From Epiperipatus broadwayi (taxonomy: Eukaryota; Onychophora; Udeonychophora; Euonychophora; Peripatidae), in NCBI GenBank assembly GCA_028023455.1, contig JAQFVV010012511.1, positions 930,001 to 994,000 on the forward strand: a DNA stretch of 64,000 nt, given 5' to 3'. The notes under the pieces are model-generated. The model had not been told where the DNA came from. It ran no database searches and saw only the letters and a program-made list of their open reading frames with translations. Positions 1 to 12,419 of the stretch are shown here, piece by piece. Position 1 is the first letter of the stretch; each line of letters begins with the position of its first letter. Position numbers and translations under genes: made by a program.

Positions 1-232
1 TGGTGTACATTTGATTGCTGACAATAATTAGTGAGAGGGGTGGGTGTTTTGGGATGATGATTAAATACTAATTTACCTTCCTTTTAATTTACATTTGATT
101 GCTGACAACAATTATTGGGAGATAAAGAGGTTGTTTTTTTGTGTATGTTTAAATCAAAATTGAAGTTACTTTTATCGGTTATATTTGATTGACAACAGTT
201 TTGACTTTCTTTTTTTTTTCATTTATAAATTA
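1..232. repeat. Satellite family A, left portion (about 375-bp unit)
   Basis: This stretch matches 3420-3642 on the other side of the B block, sharing blocks such as 'tttgattgctgacaacaatt' and a T-run followed by 'catttataaatta'. It is therefore the left part of the same satellite array. No open frame of interest. The array runs off the left edge of the window, so its full extent is unknown. Confidence 0.75.
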
Positions 233-3200
233 ATAGCTGAAATACACAGGCTTATATATACCTGTGTCTATATATGTAATAGACAGGGTATGAGCACAGA
301 CTTTCACATGACCCACCACTCTCCACACCATCTCATAACACTGATACACTTGCAAACACATATGTTGAAAAGATAAATAATCACCAATATACGTATTTCA
401 TGCTAAACCAGCAATCATCAGTTGGTCCAGATTACCATCTCTACACATATATGCTACAAGTGCTCAGATATATATTAAGATAGCAAATCCTCCTACTTTA
501 ATGGACAGGCTTCAATCCACTCCACACTGCAACTCTTCAACCGTCCATCCAATTGAAAATCTGATGATGGAACGCTCAAAGGGCACCCTGAGGCCAGGAT
601 TATTGTCACACCCATGTTGACCTAAGGTCAATCTGACCCCACATGTACAGGACATAATCCATTAAATACATATGCAAGGGATAGGCAGACATCTCTAATA
701 TGTAATAGCTGAAATACACAGGCTTATATATACCTGTGTCTATATATGTAATAGACAGGGTATGAGCACAGACTTTCACATGACCCACCACTCTCCACAC
801 CATCTCATAACACTGATACACTTGCACACACATATGTTGAAAAGATAAATAATCACCAATATACGTATTTCATGCTAAACCAGCAATCATCAGTTGGTCC
901 AGATTACCATCTCTACACATATATGCTACAAGTGCTCAGATATATATTAAGATAGCAAATCCTCCTACTTTAATGGACAGGCTTCAATCCACTCCACACT
1001 GCAACTCTTCAACCGTCCATCCAATTGAAAATCTGATGATGGAACGCTCAAAGGGCACCCTGAGGCCGGGATTATTGTCACACCCATGTTGACCTAAGGT
1101 CAATCTGACCCCACATGTACAGGACATAATCCATTAAATACATATGCAAGGGATAGGCAGACATCTCTAATATGTAATAGCTGAAATACACAGGCTTATA
1201 TATACCTGTGTCTATATATGTAATAGACAGGGTATGAGCACAGACTTTCACATGACCCACCACTCTCCACACCATCTCATAACACTGATACACTTGCACA
1301 CACATATGTTGAAAAGATAAATAATCACCAATATACGTATTTCATGCTAAACCAGCAATCATCAGTTGGTCCAGATTACCATCTCTACACATATATGCTA
1401 CAAGTGCTCAGATATATATTAAGATAGCAAATCCTCCTACTTTAATGGACAGGCTTCAATCCACTCCACACTGCAACTCTTCAACCGTCCATCCAATTGA
1501 AAATCTGATGATGGAACGCTCAAAGGGCACCCTGAGGCCGGGATTATTGTCACACCCATGTTGTCAATCTGACCCCACATGTACAGGACATAATCCATTA
1601 AATACATATGCAAGGGATAGGCAGACATCTCTAATATGTAATAGCTGAAATACACAGGCTTATATATACCTGTGTCTATATATGTAATAGACAGGGTATG
1701 AGCACAGACTTTCACATGACCCACCACTCTCCACACCATCTCATAACACGAAATACGTATATTGGTGATTATTTATCTTTTCAACATATGTGTGTGCAAG
1801 TGTATCAGTGTTATGAGATGGTGTGGAGAGTGGTGGGTCATGTGAAAGTCTGTGCTCATACCCTGTCTATTACATATATAGACACAGGTATATAAGCCTG
1901 TGTATTTCAGCTATTACATATTAGAGATGTCTGCATCCCTGCATATGTATTTATGGATTATGTCCTGTACATGTGGGGTCAGATTGACTTAGGTCAACAT
2001 GGGTGTGACAATCCCGGCCTCAGGTGCCACTTAGCGTTCCATCATCAGATTTTCAATTGGATGGACGTTGAAGAGTAGTGCGGATTAACTGTATAGAGAG
2101 ATTTGCTATCTAATATATATCTGAGCACTTGTAACATATATGTGTAGAGATGTAATCTGGACCAACTGATGCTGGTTTAGCATGAAATAGTATATTGGTG
2201 ATTATTTATCTTTTCAACATATGTGTGTGAATAGTGTATCAGTGTTATGAGATGGTGTGGAAGTGGTGGGTCATGTGAAAGTCTGTGCTCATACCCTGTC
2301 TATTACATATATAGACACAGGTATATATAAGCCTGTGTATTTCAGCTATTACATATTAGAGATGTCTGCCTATCCCTTGCATATGTATTTAATGGATTAT
2401 GTCCTAGCACATGTGGGGTCAGATTGACCTTAGGTCAACATGGGTGTGACAATAATCCCGGCCTCAGGGTGCTTTGAGCGTTCCATCATCAGATTTTCAA
2501 TTGGATGGACGGTTGAAGAGTTGCAGTGTGGAGTGGATTGAAGTGTCCACTAAAGTAGGAGGATTTGCTATCTTAATATATACTGAGCACTTGTAGCATA
2601 TATGTGTAGAGATGGTAATCTGGACCAACTGATGATTGCTGGTTTAGCATGAAATACGTATATTGGTGATTATTTATCTTTTCAACATATGTGTGTTCAA
2701 GTGTATCAGTGTTATGAGATGGTGTGGAGAGTGGTGGGTCATGTGAAAGTCTGTGCTCATACCCTGTCTATTACATATATAGACACAGGTATATATAAGC
2801 CTGTGTATTTCAGCTATTACATATTAGAGATGTCTGCCTATCCCTTGCATATGTATTTAATGGATTATGTCCTGTACATGTGGGGTCAGATTGACCTTAG
2901 GTCAACATGGGTGTGACAATAATCCCGGCCTCAGGGTGCCCTTTGAGCGTTCCATCATCAGATTTTCAATTGGATGGACGGTTGAAGAGTTGTAGTGTGG
3001 AGTGGATTGAAGCCTGTCCATTAAAGTAGGAGGATTTGCTATCTTAATATATATCTGAGCATTTGTAGCATATATGTGTAGAGATGGTAATCTGGACCAA
3101 CTGATGATTGCTGGTTTAGCATGAAATACGTATATTGGTGATTATTTATCTTTTCAACATATGTGTGTGCAAGTGTATCAGTGTTATGAGATGGTGTGGA

Positions 3201-3245
3201 GAGTGGTGGGTCATGTGAAAGTCTGTGCTCATACCCTGTCTATTA
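233..3245. mobile_element. Block B1: head-to-head palindromic array of a 472-bp repeat, flanked by a 13-bp duplication
   Basis: About 3.2 copies of a 472-bp unit run in plus orientation (233-1749; the same string recurs at 606 and 1078). After a spacer of about 58 bp, about three copies run in minus orientation (1808-3245). The block therefore forms one palindrome of about 3 kb. The 13-mer CATTTATAAATTA stands immediately on both sides (220-232 and 3246-3258). An uninterrupted copy of the host satellite (3630-3642) has it once, so the block looks inserted with a target-site duplication. Short open frames inside it (75-100 codons) recur only because the DNA recurs; I do not regard them as genes. 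The part at 1920-2600 departs from the consensus by many small deletions. Related sequence lies at 46119-46351 and 60128-60434. Confidence 0.85.
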
Positions 3246-4070
3246 CATTTATAAATTATGATTTTGGTTTGCCCAAAACCTAATATTTTTGACAATGGGA
3301 TAGTAATAGTTGTTGTGGTTTTCTTTCATTTTTATTGATAAGAGCCTGTCTTTTTTTGGTGTATGTTCAAATAGTAATTTGGGTTATGTTTAAAAAATAA
3401 TCGTTTATCTTATTTTTAGTGCTTTATATTTGATTGCCGACAACAATTAGTGGGAGGGGTGTTTTTGTTTACGATTAAAAAATAATTGTACGTTCCTTTT
3501 ATTTTTTACATTTGATTGCCACCAACAATTATTGGGAGAAAGGGTTTTGCATTTTTTTTTGTTTGTGTGTATGTTTAAATCAAAATTACCATTTGATTAA
3601 AAACCAATTTGATTTTTTTTTTTTTTTTTCATTTATAAATTATTTAGGTTTTTCCAAATAATATTTGATTTGACAATGGGACAATAATAGTCTAGGTTTC
3701 TTTAATTTTTATTGACAAGAGTGGGTCTTTTTCGGTGTACATTCAAATAGTAATTTGGCTTATGTTTAACTAATAATTTACTGTCTTACTTTGATTGGTT
3801 TTCATTTGATTGCTGACGTCAATTAGTGGGAGGGTTTTTTTTCTATACAATTAAAGAATAATTGATGTTCCTTTTATTTGACCGTTTGATTGCCGATGAC
3901 AACAATTACTGGGAGAAGAGGGTTTTTTGGGGCTATGTTTAAATAAAAATTTTAGTTACTTCTTTTATTTTACATTTGATTGCCGATGACAACAATTATC
4001 AGGAGAAGAAGAGATGTACGTTTAAATAAAAATTGAAGTTACTTCTTTTATTTTTGACATTTGACAAAGG
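3246..4070. repeat. Satellite family A, right portion
   Basis: Two-plus divergent copies of the about 375-bp unit. The block around 3278 ('gacaatgggatagtaatag') recurs near 3665 ('gacaatgggacaataatag'). The 'attgccgacaacaatt' and 'gggagaag' motifs recur several times per unit (3430, 3520, 3810, 3890, 3975). It continues the array seen at 1-232. The array ends near 4070, where sequence becomes unique. Confidence 0.75.
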
Positions 4071-4619
4071 CCATTTAGAATCCCTCAAACAAGCTTGCCT
4101 TTACGAAGTGAACATTTCCATCGGCAGATGTTTTTGGACCTCAAATTTGCATATATTTGCCGCACAATCCAATCCTTTCTTTCAGCAGCAGGATGTTTTT
4201 TTCTTTTTTTCTGCGGTAGAAATATTCCAGCACTGGTTTCCATGTCTGGCAATTCCCATCTTTTCAAGTTTTCTGTTGTGGGAATTAGCCATACTTTTTG
4301 TCTCGGAAAATTTCTCGCTAAAACATGACTCAAAGCATGATTTTTAAAATTTTATGCTACCCCACCCTAATCGAAAATTTAGGAGGAATACAAATTTATG
4401 AGGAAAAATCATTACTGTTAAAATGGAAAAAATTAACAGTACATCAATTTGTCTTAAAAAAAGAGGCACCAATGAAAATTTAAATAATTTTGATACGATC
4501 ACATTAACACACCCTCGTATGATATTGTTACATAAAATACACAATGCAGCATTATGATATAGTGCATGACACAAACAACTACAGCATTTTCTTCTGCTTT
4601 TAGCATCGGAAAAAGCCAC
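4071..4619. other. No recognisable feature
   Basis: Overlapping short open frames occur on both strands (4033-4347 plus, 4085-4333 minus, 4344-4619 minus). None shows a domain or motif I recognise, and they overlap one another in the way chance frames do. Confidence 0.4.
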
Positions 4620-4858
4620 ACTGTTAGCCGCTAAGTCAAGTTAACACTCTTTCTAGATTTTATCATAGAAAGAAGACTTAACTCTGAGTTAACACTCTAC
4701 CTTTTAGCGTAGAAAGTAGACTTAACTCCAAGTTAACAATCTTTCTAGGATTTATTTTAGAAAAAATGCTTAAAGGCTAGGGTGCGGCCGCGGAAACAGC
4801 ATATTTCTAGAAATTTAGCTAGAAATAGCGCCTCTAGCGGCTGACACGAAGTATCAGA
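4620..4858. repeat. 57-bp tandem repeat between short inverted ends (MITE-like)
   Basis: Between 4633 and 4755 a unit of about 57 bp ('gttaacactctttctag' ... 'gaagacttaactc') is repeated about two and a half times; each unit is itself partly palindromic. The stretch is bounded by 'tgttagccgcta' (4621-4632) and 'tagcggctgaca' (about 4846-4857), which are inverted copies with one mismatch. This suggests a small non-autonomous DNA element of about 240 bp. I could not identify a target-site duplication, so the boundaries are tentative. Confidence 0.4.
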
Positions 4859-5232
4859 TGACAACCAAAGTCAAAAGTTAATTACTACTCTGTCATTTCG
4901 ATATTCACTCATATGCCATTCTTTCCAATAGATTTATTACACATAAATCAAGTAGTGAAGATCGATACTAAGAAAAGTTTATTTCACGTGACCTCTGACA
5001 ATAATTACATTATTTATGTCTGCAATTAAATAAGTCTTTAAGAAAATTTCATTAAGTTAACTTCGATTGTCAACTTCGCTTATTATAAGTTCTTTCTCAT
5101 AAAAGAAAAGAAAAATCAGTACTTTTTTATCTGAATTTCCCCGAGGAATTAGTGGAAGCAGATTTATTTATTTTAAAGAGTTCCATTCATCACAGGTAAT
5201 AACAGGTAATTCAATGCGAAGGTTCACGATCT

Positions 5233-5610
5233 TCATGTCCATTGGTTGACGAGGTTCAGCTTGGTTCCATGTTGGAAATTAGGTTTTATTCTGAAGCATC
5301 TTGGTCTTATTGAGCGACGCAGCTGCAGTTGGTTGGAATTAGGGGTTTGAATCTGAAATGGTATGTTTTTATCCCAACATTTCTTTTGGATCTGCCATTG
5401 TGTAAAAAAAAATATTAAAACTTTTAATATTCTGGATTTATGATTTTGCTGTTCATGGCTGTAACTCTGCAGGGCCAAAACAAAGAGAATTGTGGGGGGC
5501 TCTCTTTTATAGTCTCCTCCATTTGTTCTAGAAGTTTCTTTTTACCTCACTTCCTGTTTCAAAGCTGACTATCCAGATTTGGTTGACGTGTGAAAACTTT
5601 TATCATAGCT
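5233..5610 (-). promoter_or_regulatory. Promoter-like patch on the minus strand, possible solo-LTR remnant
   Basis: Read on the minus strand there is a clean TATA box (CTATAAAAG, 5504-5512) followed by a less AT-rich transcript-like stretch with an AATAAA near 5290. The stretch 5233-5610 is richer in G+C than its surroundings. This could be the core of a solo LTR or a host promoter. I do not see TG...CA ends, a duplication or a primer binding site, so this is only a suggestion. The 81-codon minus-strand frame here has no recognisable domain. Confidence 0.25.
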
Positions 5611-5611
5611 T

Positions 5612-8600
5612 TTATTGTACATAAAAGAAAGTGAAATCTCCTTTCTGCAGGAAACTTTTAGTTTTTTAAACATGAAACAAAAATCTCATTTCTCTCTTTT
5701 CAACTACTTAATCCATTCATACACACATTTGTCACATGCACATATACATCGTTTCAAAATGTCAGAGTCCTTTGCTCGCGTTTGGGTATTTGTAACCACC
5801 ACCATGTAATAAAAATTAAATATTATATATCTACTTACAAGTTTAAATTCGATTAATAATATTATTTGTGACTGGTTTCAAACCCATCCTGTCACACTTG
5901 TCACTATAGATGTTATTTATTTATTTAAAACCTATCAGCCATACTGCAGTTTAGAATACCATCTTTAACACAAGAACATCTATAGGTCAGATTCAAATCT
6001 CTCCCTAACTTTTTGAATGTTAGCCCCTCCATTTATCCACTACTAGCTTTAAAAAATGGCAATACATCACAAGGGGTGTGTGATAACTAAATTTAACTAG
6101 GTTTGGAGTGAGAGAGAAAGATGGACAGCTAGACTTAAAATAATATGGATATAATAAAATAAACTTTTATTTACAATATTTACACTCCTTAAGGATTCAT
6201 ACACATATAAAAATAAAATATACCTATATATTTGGGGAGATATGTATTCATGTCAGAGAAAATTCATTTAATTACATTGAATTCCATTTATGAACTTCGA
6301 TATGCTTACAACCAACATTAAATTATCAAATTTTTATTAATTAACAATAGCTTTAATAATACAAATAAGTTTTGGCAAAGTATAAGTCAATTGATAAACA
6401 GATATATATATATATTATAAAAAATAGTAATAATTGAATAAGAAATTAATTTATATTTTTTAAAAATTACATAAAGAAGAGAGAAAAAAATTAAATATAT
6501 ATTTTAGGGAAAAACAAAATGTTAAAATTATTCAGAGAAAATATTATTTTAATATTTGGCAAAAATAACATTATTTTTTCTTTTATAAAAGTCTTTTAAA
6601 TAAAATTTTTTTACTCTTTATTTAACTAAAAATATAGATTTGAACCTTTTTTGAAAAAGAACACTGATTTATAAAATAATCACTATCAGGAAAGTTCAAA
6701 GCTTCATTGCTGTACTTTTTTTGATGCCATCTACAGACAGAATGATTGTATAGTTGGATTATATATTCATTGTGGATAGACTGACTAATATATGAAAGAT
6801 AACTGATATGGCTTTATTCTAATTCATCAGTGGTTGGTTCATGCAGGAATAATACATTTTTAAAATTGATATCTGCAGGAGACTTCCTAATTCTAGGTTT
6901 AGTTGGCTAATATACTAATAAAGTTTCACCCCAGCATAATGGGATTTTCAACTATTGTACTTTTTTCATATTAAAACTCACAATTTAGCTGCTTTTTCAT
7001 TAATTGAAAATTCTGTTCTAATCAGATTAATAGTTAAACAGAGTTTTAGCTGATTAAAGTGATCCAAGAGCCCTTGACAATGGATGATATTATAGGTTTT
7101 TTAAAATAAGAAACCTTTCTCTCTAAACACAACAATTAAAAACACTGGCATCTCTGCAATTTTTTGTTTTACTATGCTATTCAAGATTGCATGTAATAAA
7201 TCTAGGTACTTTTAGATTTTTTTTTTTTTTTAAAATGCATTCTTTTTTTTTAAAAAAAAATCTCTTGCTGGAATAAATAAGAATGAAATAAATAAATAAC
7301 TTGCAACTTTTAGAAGAAAAAAAAATCCAAACTGGTTACTTTTGCTTATATTATTTCTTTTTTTCTCTTTTATATATATATCTGTTTTAGTGTATGGGTG
7401 AAACGCTTGTAAGGTTAGACTAGCTTTACTTCTAAAAGGAGTCTAAACCAGTACAACATAAAATGCAATTCGCAAATACTTTTTTGCTAATTCCTGAGGG
7501 ATGGGGAGATGATAGAAGTAGTCCAACTAAAGTTTTGCATGGGATCATTAATGGTGCAGCCCTGATATGTGGATATATATTTTTTTTAAAATTATTCATA
7601 AAATGGCTGTTTTAAAATGTTTTTATAATGAAAAATTGTATGAAAATATAGATTAGCTGAATGTAAGCTATAAAACTGATTTTTTTAATAATGCTATTAA
7701 AAATTTTAGATGTAGTCATATTAAAAATATAAATTTTAAAAAATGGATTTTGATTCCCTTTATCTTTCATATGATGTTGATATGTAAAGAGTATTTTAAT
7801 ATTGCATATTATGTTTCACCAATGTCAAACAGATTGATTAATAATACAAAGGATATAAATAATCAAAAACAAAAAAGTAATATTATTTACAAAGTAAAGT
7901 GTGTTTGTGTGTCTGCAATATGTCAATAAAGATGATGTGCCCCTGTAAAATATTTTATTTACCATTGTTTATTATATAATAATATTAAAACACAAAACTT
8001 AAAAGATGTTACATAGACCATTTTCTTTGATCATGAATCAATATGGAATTATAAAAATGCTTTTGATTTTGATAATGATGATGTTACAACATATGAACAA
8101 AATGAAAAAAAGATGTAAATAAAAGTTACAATATGAACATGTTAATCTTTTAAATTGGAAGAAGGTAAATATAGCTCAAGTCATTATTATTTAATATCAA
8201 AAGTATTGAGAGTGTAGTGTGGTTATGAATAAAAAAATTTATATTTTGTGAATTTATAAAAATATTACTGTTACACATATTTTGCACTAATATATTTCAG
8301 TATTAATAAATGTAAAATAAAAATGAAGAAATAACTTTTTTACCTTCATATTAAAAGAAATAGAATTTATAAATACAAAGAATTTTGATTTAATTAAAGG
8401 GGGGAAATGTACTTGTAAATTATTTCTTTATTATTTTTAGATTTTAGATTATTTAATGTATCTAATAATTTCATTACACAGTTGAATAAATTTGGTGAAA
8501 AGATTGAATATAAAGTTAAAATAATTTTTAAAAAATGCAATAATAAAAAATAATAAATAACTGATCAATTAATCCAATACATATAGCTTTTAAAAAACAG

Positions 8601-8700
8601 CTTTTTGTTATGAAAAAAAAATTTTTTTAATGCAGTTTACACTTCCATTATTTGAAAAATGATAGGATTATACACTTAGTGGTGATTTTATATGAGAGAT
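5612..8700. other. AT-rich stretch without recognised genes
   Basis: Long A/T runs and short AT repeats (for example 6400-6420 and 7220-7262). A patch at 5850-6010 has B-box-like strings on the minus strand ('gggtttgaaacc') that could be a worn SINE. A slightly less AT-rich island lies at 7390-7570. Nothing else could be supported. Confidence 0.4.
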
Positions 8701-8795
8701 TACTCAAAAATAACTAGAATTGTGTAATAAAAAAATGTGTACTTATTTTTAGATATTATAAATTGAATCTTCTTCAAAGTACTATCCATTTGATG

Positions 8796-9294
8796 CAGGG
8801 GTGGGAAAATAGTGGCCTGGGGGCCCCATGTGGGCAGCTAAGAGTTTTTTGCAGCCCACCAAGACAGTCAGAAAAATCCACCTTGAACCATGATTTTCTT
8901 CCCATGCACAACTGAAGATTCCTCTTGTATTTTCCACTAGGATGGCTACGTCAATACATATGCAGTGTAGATATGATGCACAGTATTCTGGTTGATCTGG
9001 TTAATTTCAATTTGTCTTTGCAACAGTAAATATATAAATTTCCAACTTTAGTGAAACCATGAACCCTCCGAAAAAATGTAAAATCAGTAATGAATGTTGT
9101 GTGTTTAATGAAGAATGGACAAACAAATATTTTTTTGGTAATACAGGGAATAAAGCAGTATCTTTATTGTGTCATGAAAAAAAGGTGCAGTCCTCCATTA
9201 ACCTCTACTTCCACAAAGTGGACCCTGATGTGCCCCTCCGCTAACCTCTGCTTCCACAAGGTGTCCCCTGAGCCAAAACAATCTCCCATCCCTG
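8796..9294 (+). mobile_element. Internally deleted hAT transposon, 499 bp, nested in the mariner
   Basis: The left end CAGGGGTGGGAAAAT and right end ATCTCCCATCCCTG are inverted hAT-type termini. They are flanked by perfect 8-bp duplications ATTTGATG (8788-8795 and 9295-9302), the size typical of hAT. Inside, 9059-9190 encodes a piece resembling the N-terminal zinc-finger part of hAT (Charlie/ZBED-like) transposases; the catalytic domain is absent. Near the right end about 37 bp is tandemly duplicated (9198-9270). A deletion derivative that would have depended on a transposase made elsewhere. Confidence 0.88.
9059..9244 (+). pseudogene. N-terminal fragment of a hAT transposase
   Basis: The frame begins with an ATG followed by a Lys/Pro-rich start and 'FNEEWTNKYFF', a signature of the leader and zinc-finger region of Charlie-type hAT transposases. 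A cysteine ('LLCHEKK') follows where the BED-like finger would begin. After about 45 residues similarity ends and the frame runs into the element's right-end sequence, stopping at 9242-9244. The RNase-H-like catalytic core and dimerisation domain are missing. Start chosen at the ATG directly upstream of the recognisable motif. Confidence 0.7.
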
Positions 9295-9955
9295 ATTTGA
9301 TGCAATATACCAGACTAAATGAGCTTTCTCTTTTCAAAGTAGTTTGCAAACTGAAGCCTTTGATCATCTCTGCCATTTTTTTCTTCACCACTTCCAAGTT
9401 TGCAAAACTTTTTTTTTGAGGCATTTTTTTATTCAGGGGATTAAGAAGTCACATGGAGCTAAATCAGGTAAATATTGCTGAGGGATAAGCTGAGTCATGC
9501 TGTTTTTGTGGACTGGCATATTATTTTGATGAAACTTGCACTTGCTACTTTACCACAAATTAGGATTGTTTCATTTTACTATATCACAAAAACTTGTAAG
9601 AAAACACCTGATCATTATGAATGAATTCTGAATAAACAATGCTGTTTACATCCAGAAAAAATCAGCATTGTCTTAATATTGGACTTCACTTGTCACACTT
9701 TTTGGGCTGTGGTGAATTTGACCCATCCATTAAACCACATGTAAACTTGTGCTTTCCCTAGAGCAACTTGTTTGTAATCTGTTTCAAGCATTATAACTGT
9801 TTTCTCTGCTGTTTTGCCTTACAAAATAGCTTTAACTTTCTTTCTCTCAATGACAATGGTTGGTAGACTGATACAGGGGATTCCTCATCTAATGGTAAAA
9901 GCATATATTATAATGCACTCACTCTCCAGGGAGTGATTCTAGTTATTTTTGAGTA

Positions 9956-10504
9956 CCTTGTATAAAATCAGACTTTGAAGAATGTTTATATTATTTTTAT
10001 AATTTTTGTAATGAAGTGGTGCATTTTTGCAGGCACATATGCTTCCTTCATGTTTGCTCAAATTTTAAACTATTTCCCAGTGTATGTTATATATTTCTAT
10101 ATATCTGCACACATTAGTATATGCACATGTGTGTGTGTGTGCAGTTTAGACATTTTTTTAAAAGTTCAAAGTTATTTTTGAATCTTGCCACATTTTAAGC
10201 TAAGTTTTTAAAAAAGTATTTTATTAGAAAAAAGAGTGTAGGCCAGATAATGGAAACAAACCATTAGTATAATATGTGTGCCTTATTTCCTAATCTAGTA
10301 AGACAATTGGACAAAAGAGTTACAATCTAACACCTGTTAATGTTTACACATATTTTAAGGTGTAAACTACAGAGTTGAAACAAAGACTAGGAAATCCATG
10401 TGGCTGCATGAAAATAAAGGCCTCAAAATTAAGATGGAACATCAATTAGAGAAAAGTAAAGTAAAATCCATCAAGAAACTCATGAAGTACACCCCCAGGT
10501 GGAG
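9956..10504. other. No recognised feature apart from a short TG microsatellite
   Basis: A (TG)n run sits at about 10129-10141. The rest is AT-rich unique-looking sequence with no coding signal that I can identify. Confidence 0.4.
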
Positions 10505-10850
10505 AATAATGATATAAAAGAGGGGAATGGGGCATTGTTATGACAAGCAGCTTATATTTTGAAAAGTTTATTCTGGCATATTTTGAAGAAATTATTATTG
10601 AAAATTATTTATTGAAGATTATTAGAAGTTATTTCTTGAAATAAATGCTTATGGTACCTGCAACCATGTGTGAGTTGTCGGCTGTTCGCGTCTTGGTGAT
10701 ACTCAAACAAAGTGGGCATCCAAAAAGTTCTATTGAATCATCAATATCTAGCCACCTCATCACCATGAGAGTCCCAAAACTAAAGAAACATTTTATTAAT
10801 CTGCAAGACAGGAATTCCAAAAAAGTCTTCCTAGCTGGTAATATGTTTTA
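10505..10850 (+). pseudogene. Possible Tc1-like transposase N-terminal fragment with an upstream TATA box
   Basis: A TATA box (TATAAAAG, 10513-10520) lies about 130 bp upstream of an ATG-initiated frame at 10645-10851. The frame contains 'MCELSAVRVLVILKQSG', similar in character to the first helix-turn-helix of some Tc1-type transposases, and 'HFINLQDRNSKK', similar to their conserved hinge after the second helix. The intervening recognition helix looks deleted and the frame ends before any catalytic motif. I see no terminal inverted repeats, so the assignment rests on short motifs only. Confidence 0.33.
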
Positions 10851-10851
10851 A

Positions 10852-11984
10852 CTACTTTCAAAAGCAATATAACCATAACTTAATTATTAATATACTTTTA
10901 TTTTTACGCAGTCTTAGCTTATAAAATGTTAATATAAAATTTGTACTTTATAATTCTACTAGTTTTTAAATATTTAACAGAGTAAATTTTGATTTCTTCT
11001 GTATTTTTGTTATTATTTTTTAGGTTAATTTAAATGATGAGCTAAATTTAAATTAAGTTGTTTACGCTTTCCCCGCTCTCAACATTCCCCTGGAACAGTG
11101 CGAGTTTGGAAAGACGCTAAGTTTTTAAATTATAAAAGCATCAAAATAAAACATGTCTAAACAGATTTCTTTCTCATTACTATATCCCCCTCCCCCCTGC
11201 CATCATGTCAAGTAAAATTTATCATTAAATTTCTGAGAATTATTTTAACTTACTAAAGAATGGCAAGCATTTAGAAACCTATTATAAATATGTAAATTTT
11301 ATGAACCATGTTTGCCTATTAAGATTTAACCTAAAAGATCATTTATATCTAAAATTATGTGTTTAAAAATATATATGTCAACTGTATTAGATCCAACGCT
11401 TTACCTCACATAGTTGAATAATGATCCTATCATTTAAATATTACTTTATGAGAGGGAAAATAATATTAATAATTCCTCATTATTATCATCAAGCATTTAT
11501 CACATGAAGGTAATATTTGTAATCTTATGTAAATATATGTACCGCATTGCCTATATACATTATATAATATGTCTGTAAAATAAAGCACAAGGTAATATAA
11601 TGAAGTGCAACATACTATCAATTATATTACATGATTAATTCCCCCCCCCCATATATTAAATATTGTGATATCAAATATTGTGTTGTGAGCGAGTCTTGAA
11701 TTTTATCCCAACTCTTTATCCAGGGATACTTTTTATTTGATAAAATGAAATTTTGTAATATTTAGTAATGTGGGTGGAAGGTTTATATAATTATTACTGA
11801 TTATTCTTTTAATTTGCGTTCCTGCCCTCTGTATGTCATCTTGGTTTGTTATTATAACTTTGTTACCTCCACTCCTTCTGCATAATTCAATCATCCTATA
11901 TGGTTAAACTGCATAATATCAGACCAGATGTCTTGTGTGCTGGGTTCTTAATCTAAGCATTAGCATCGGTCTAGGTTCTGTGTG
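10852..11984. other. AT-rich stretch, nothing recognised
   Basis: Contains a poly-C run at 11641-11650 and a short less AT-rich patch at 11060-11120. No coding or repeat structure that I can support. Confidence 0.4.
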
Positions 11985-12080
11985 GAGCTGGAGACTCCTT
12001 GTAATCCAAATCCTAGATTTAGCAGATCTTATTGAGCTGGAGACTCCTTGTAATCCCAAATCCTAGATTTAGCAGATCTT
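11985..12080 (+). repeat. 49-bp direct tandem duplication
   Basis: 'gagctggagactccttgtaa' begins at 11985 and again at 12034, and both copies run to 'agcagatctt'. They differ by one inserted base, so the duplication is fairly recent. It lies upstream of the LINE and may be part of its 5' region, but I cannot confirm this. Confidence 0.8.
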
Positions 12081-12419
12081 CATTTTCTACATTGGTATGC
12101 ATCCTTGGTTAGAAGCAGATGCACCTCTGTGGCCAGGGACATTCATCCTTCATTTATGAACTATGCCACCAGATCGTCTTACCATGAACATTTTAATGAG
12201 AGTAGTACCGCAATGTTCATAAATAATTGGTTTAACCTTCCTTTATGTATGAGTAACCCTGGGTAACCTTAGAATCAAACCCACCTACAATAGTCCATTT
12301 TATATGATATCTCAGTTAATTAGAGTTTAAACCCATAATGGCTGATAGCGATTTGTAAAATATTAATTATGAATTAATCAGGACACATACAGTAATATGT
12401 AAGCTGAGAGGCTTGATAG

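Larger units (their letters stand above)
8703..9953 (-). mobile_element. Decayed mariner-family transposon with intact inverted ends, TA target duplication and a nested hAT
   Basis: The ends are perfect inverted copies: TA + CTCAAAAATAACTAGAAT (8701-8720), and its complement ending in TA (9936-9955). The TA dinucleotides are the usual mariner target duplication. Minus-strand translations carry mariner transposase pieces: an N-terminal helix-turn-helix part ('ALGKAQVYMWF', about 9740-9800), 'IKTMLI', 'SEFIHNDQ', 'LAPCDFL'-like and 'KMAEMIKG' segments (about 9690 down to 9350), and a C-terminal 'IASNG.YFEED' that is only continuous once the hAT insertion is removed. Many stops and frameshifts, and a deletion between the DNA-binding and catalytic parts, make it a dead copy. 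It is a relic cut-and-paste element, non-autonomous at present. Confidence 0.85.

Noticed and set aside
606-2916. Three identical 75-codon open frames
   Set aside because: They recur only because the 472-bp repeat recurs, lack any domain and are not kept in diverged copies.
5233-5478. 81-codon minus-strand frame as a gene
   Set aside because: No domain or start context; the region is better described as promoter-like sequence.
9164-9424. 86-codon minus-strand frame as an intact mariner C-terminus
   Set aside because: It runs through the hAT termini. The true mariner ending is found at 8745-8790, beyond the hAT insertion.
9880-9950. tRNA-like SINE head
   Set aside because: The resemblance is superficial; the stretch is the 5' end of the mariner, bounded by its terminal inverted repeat.
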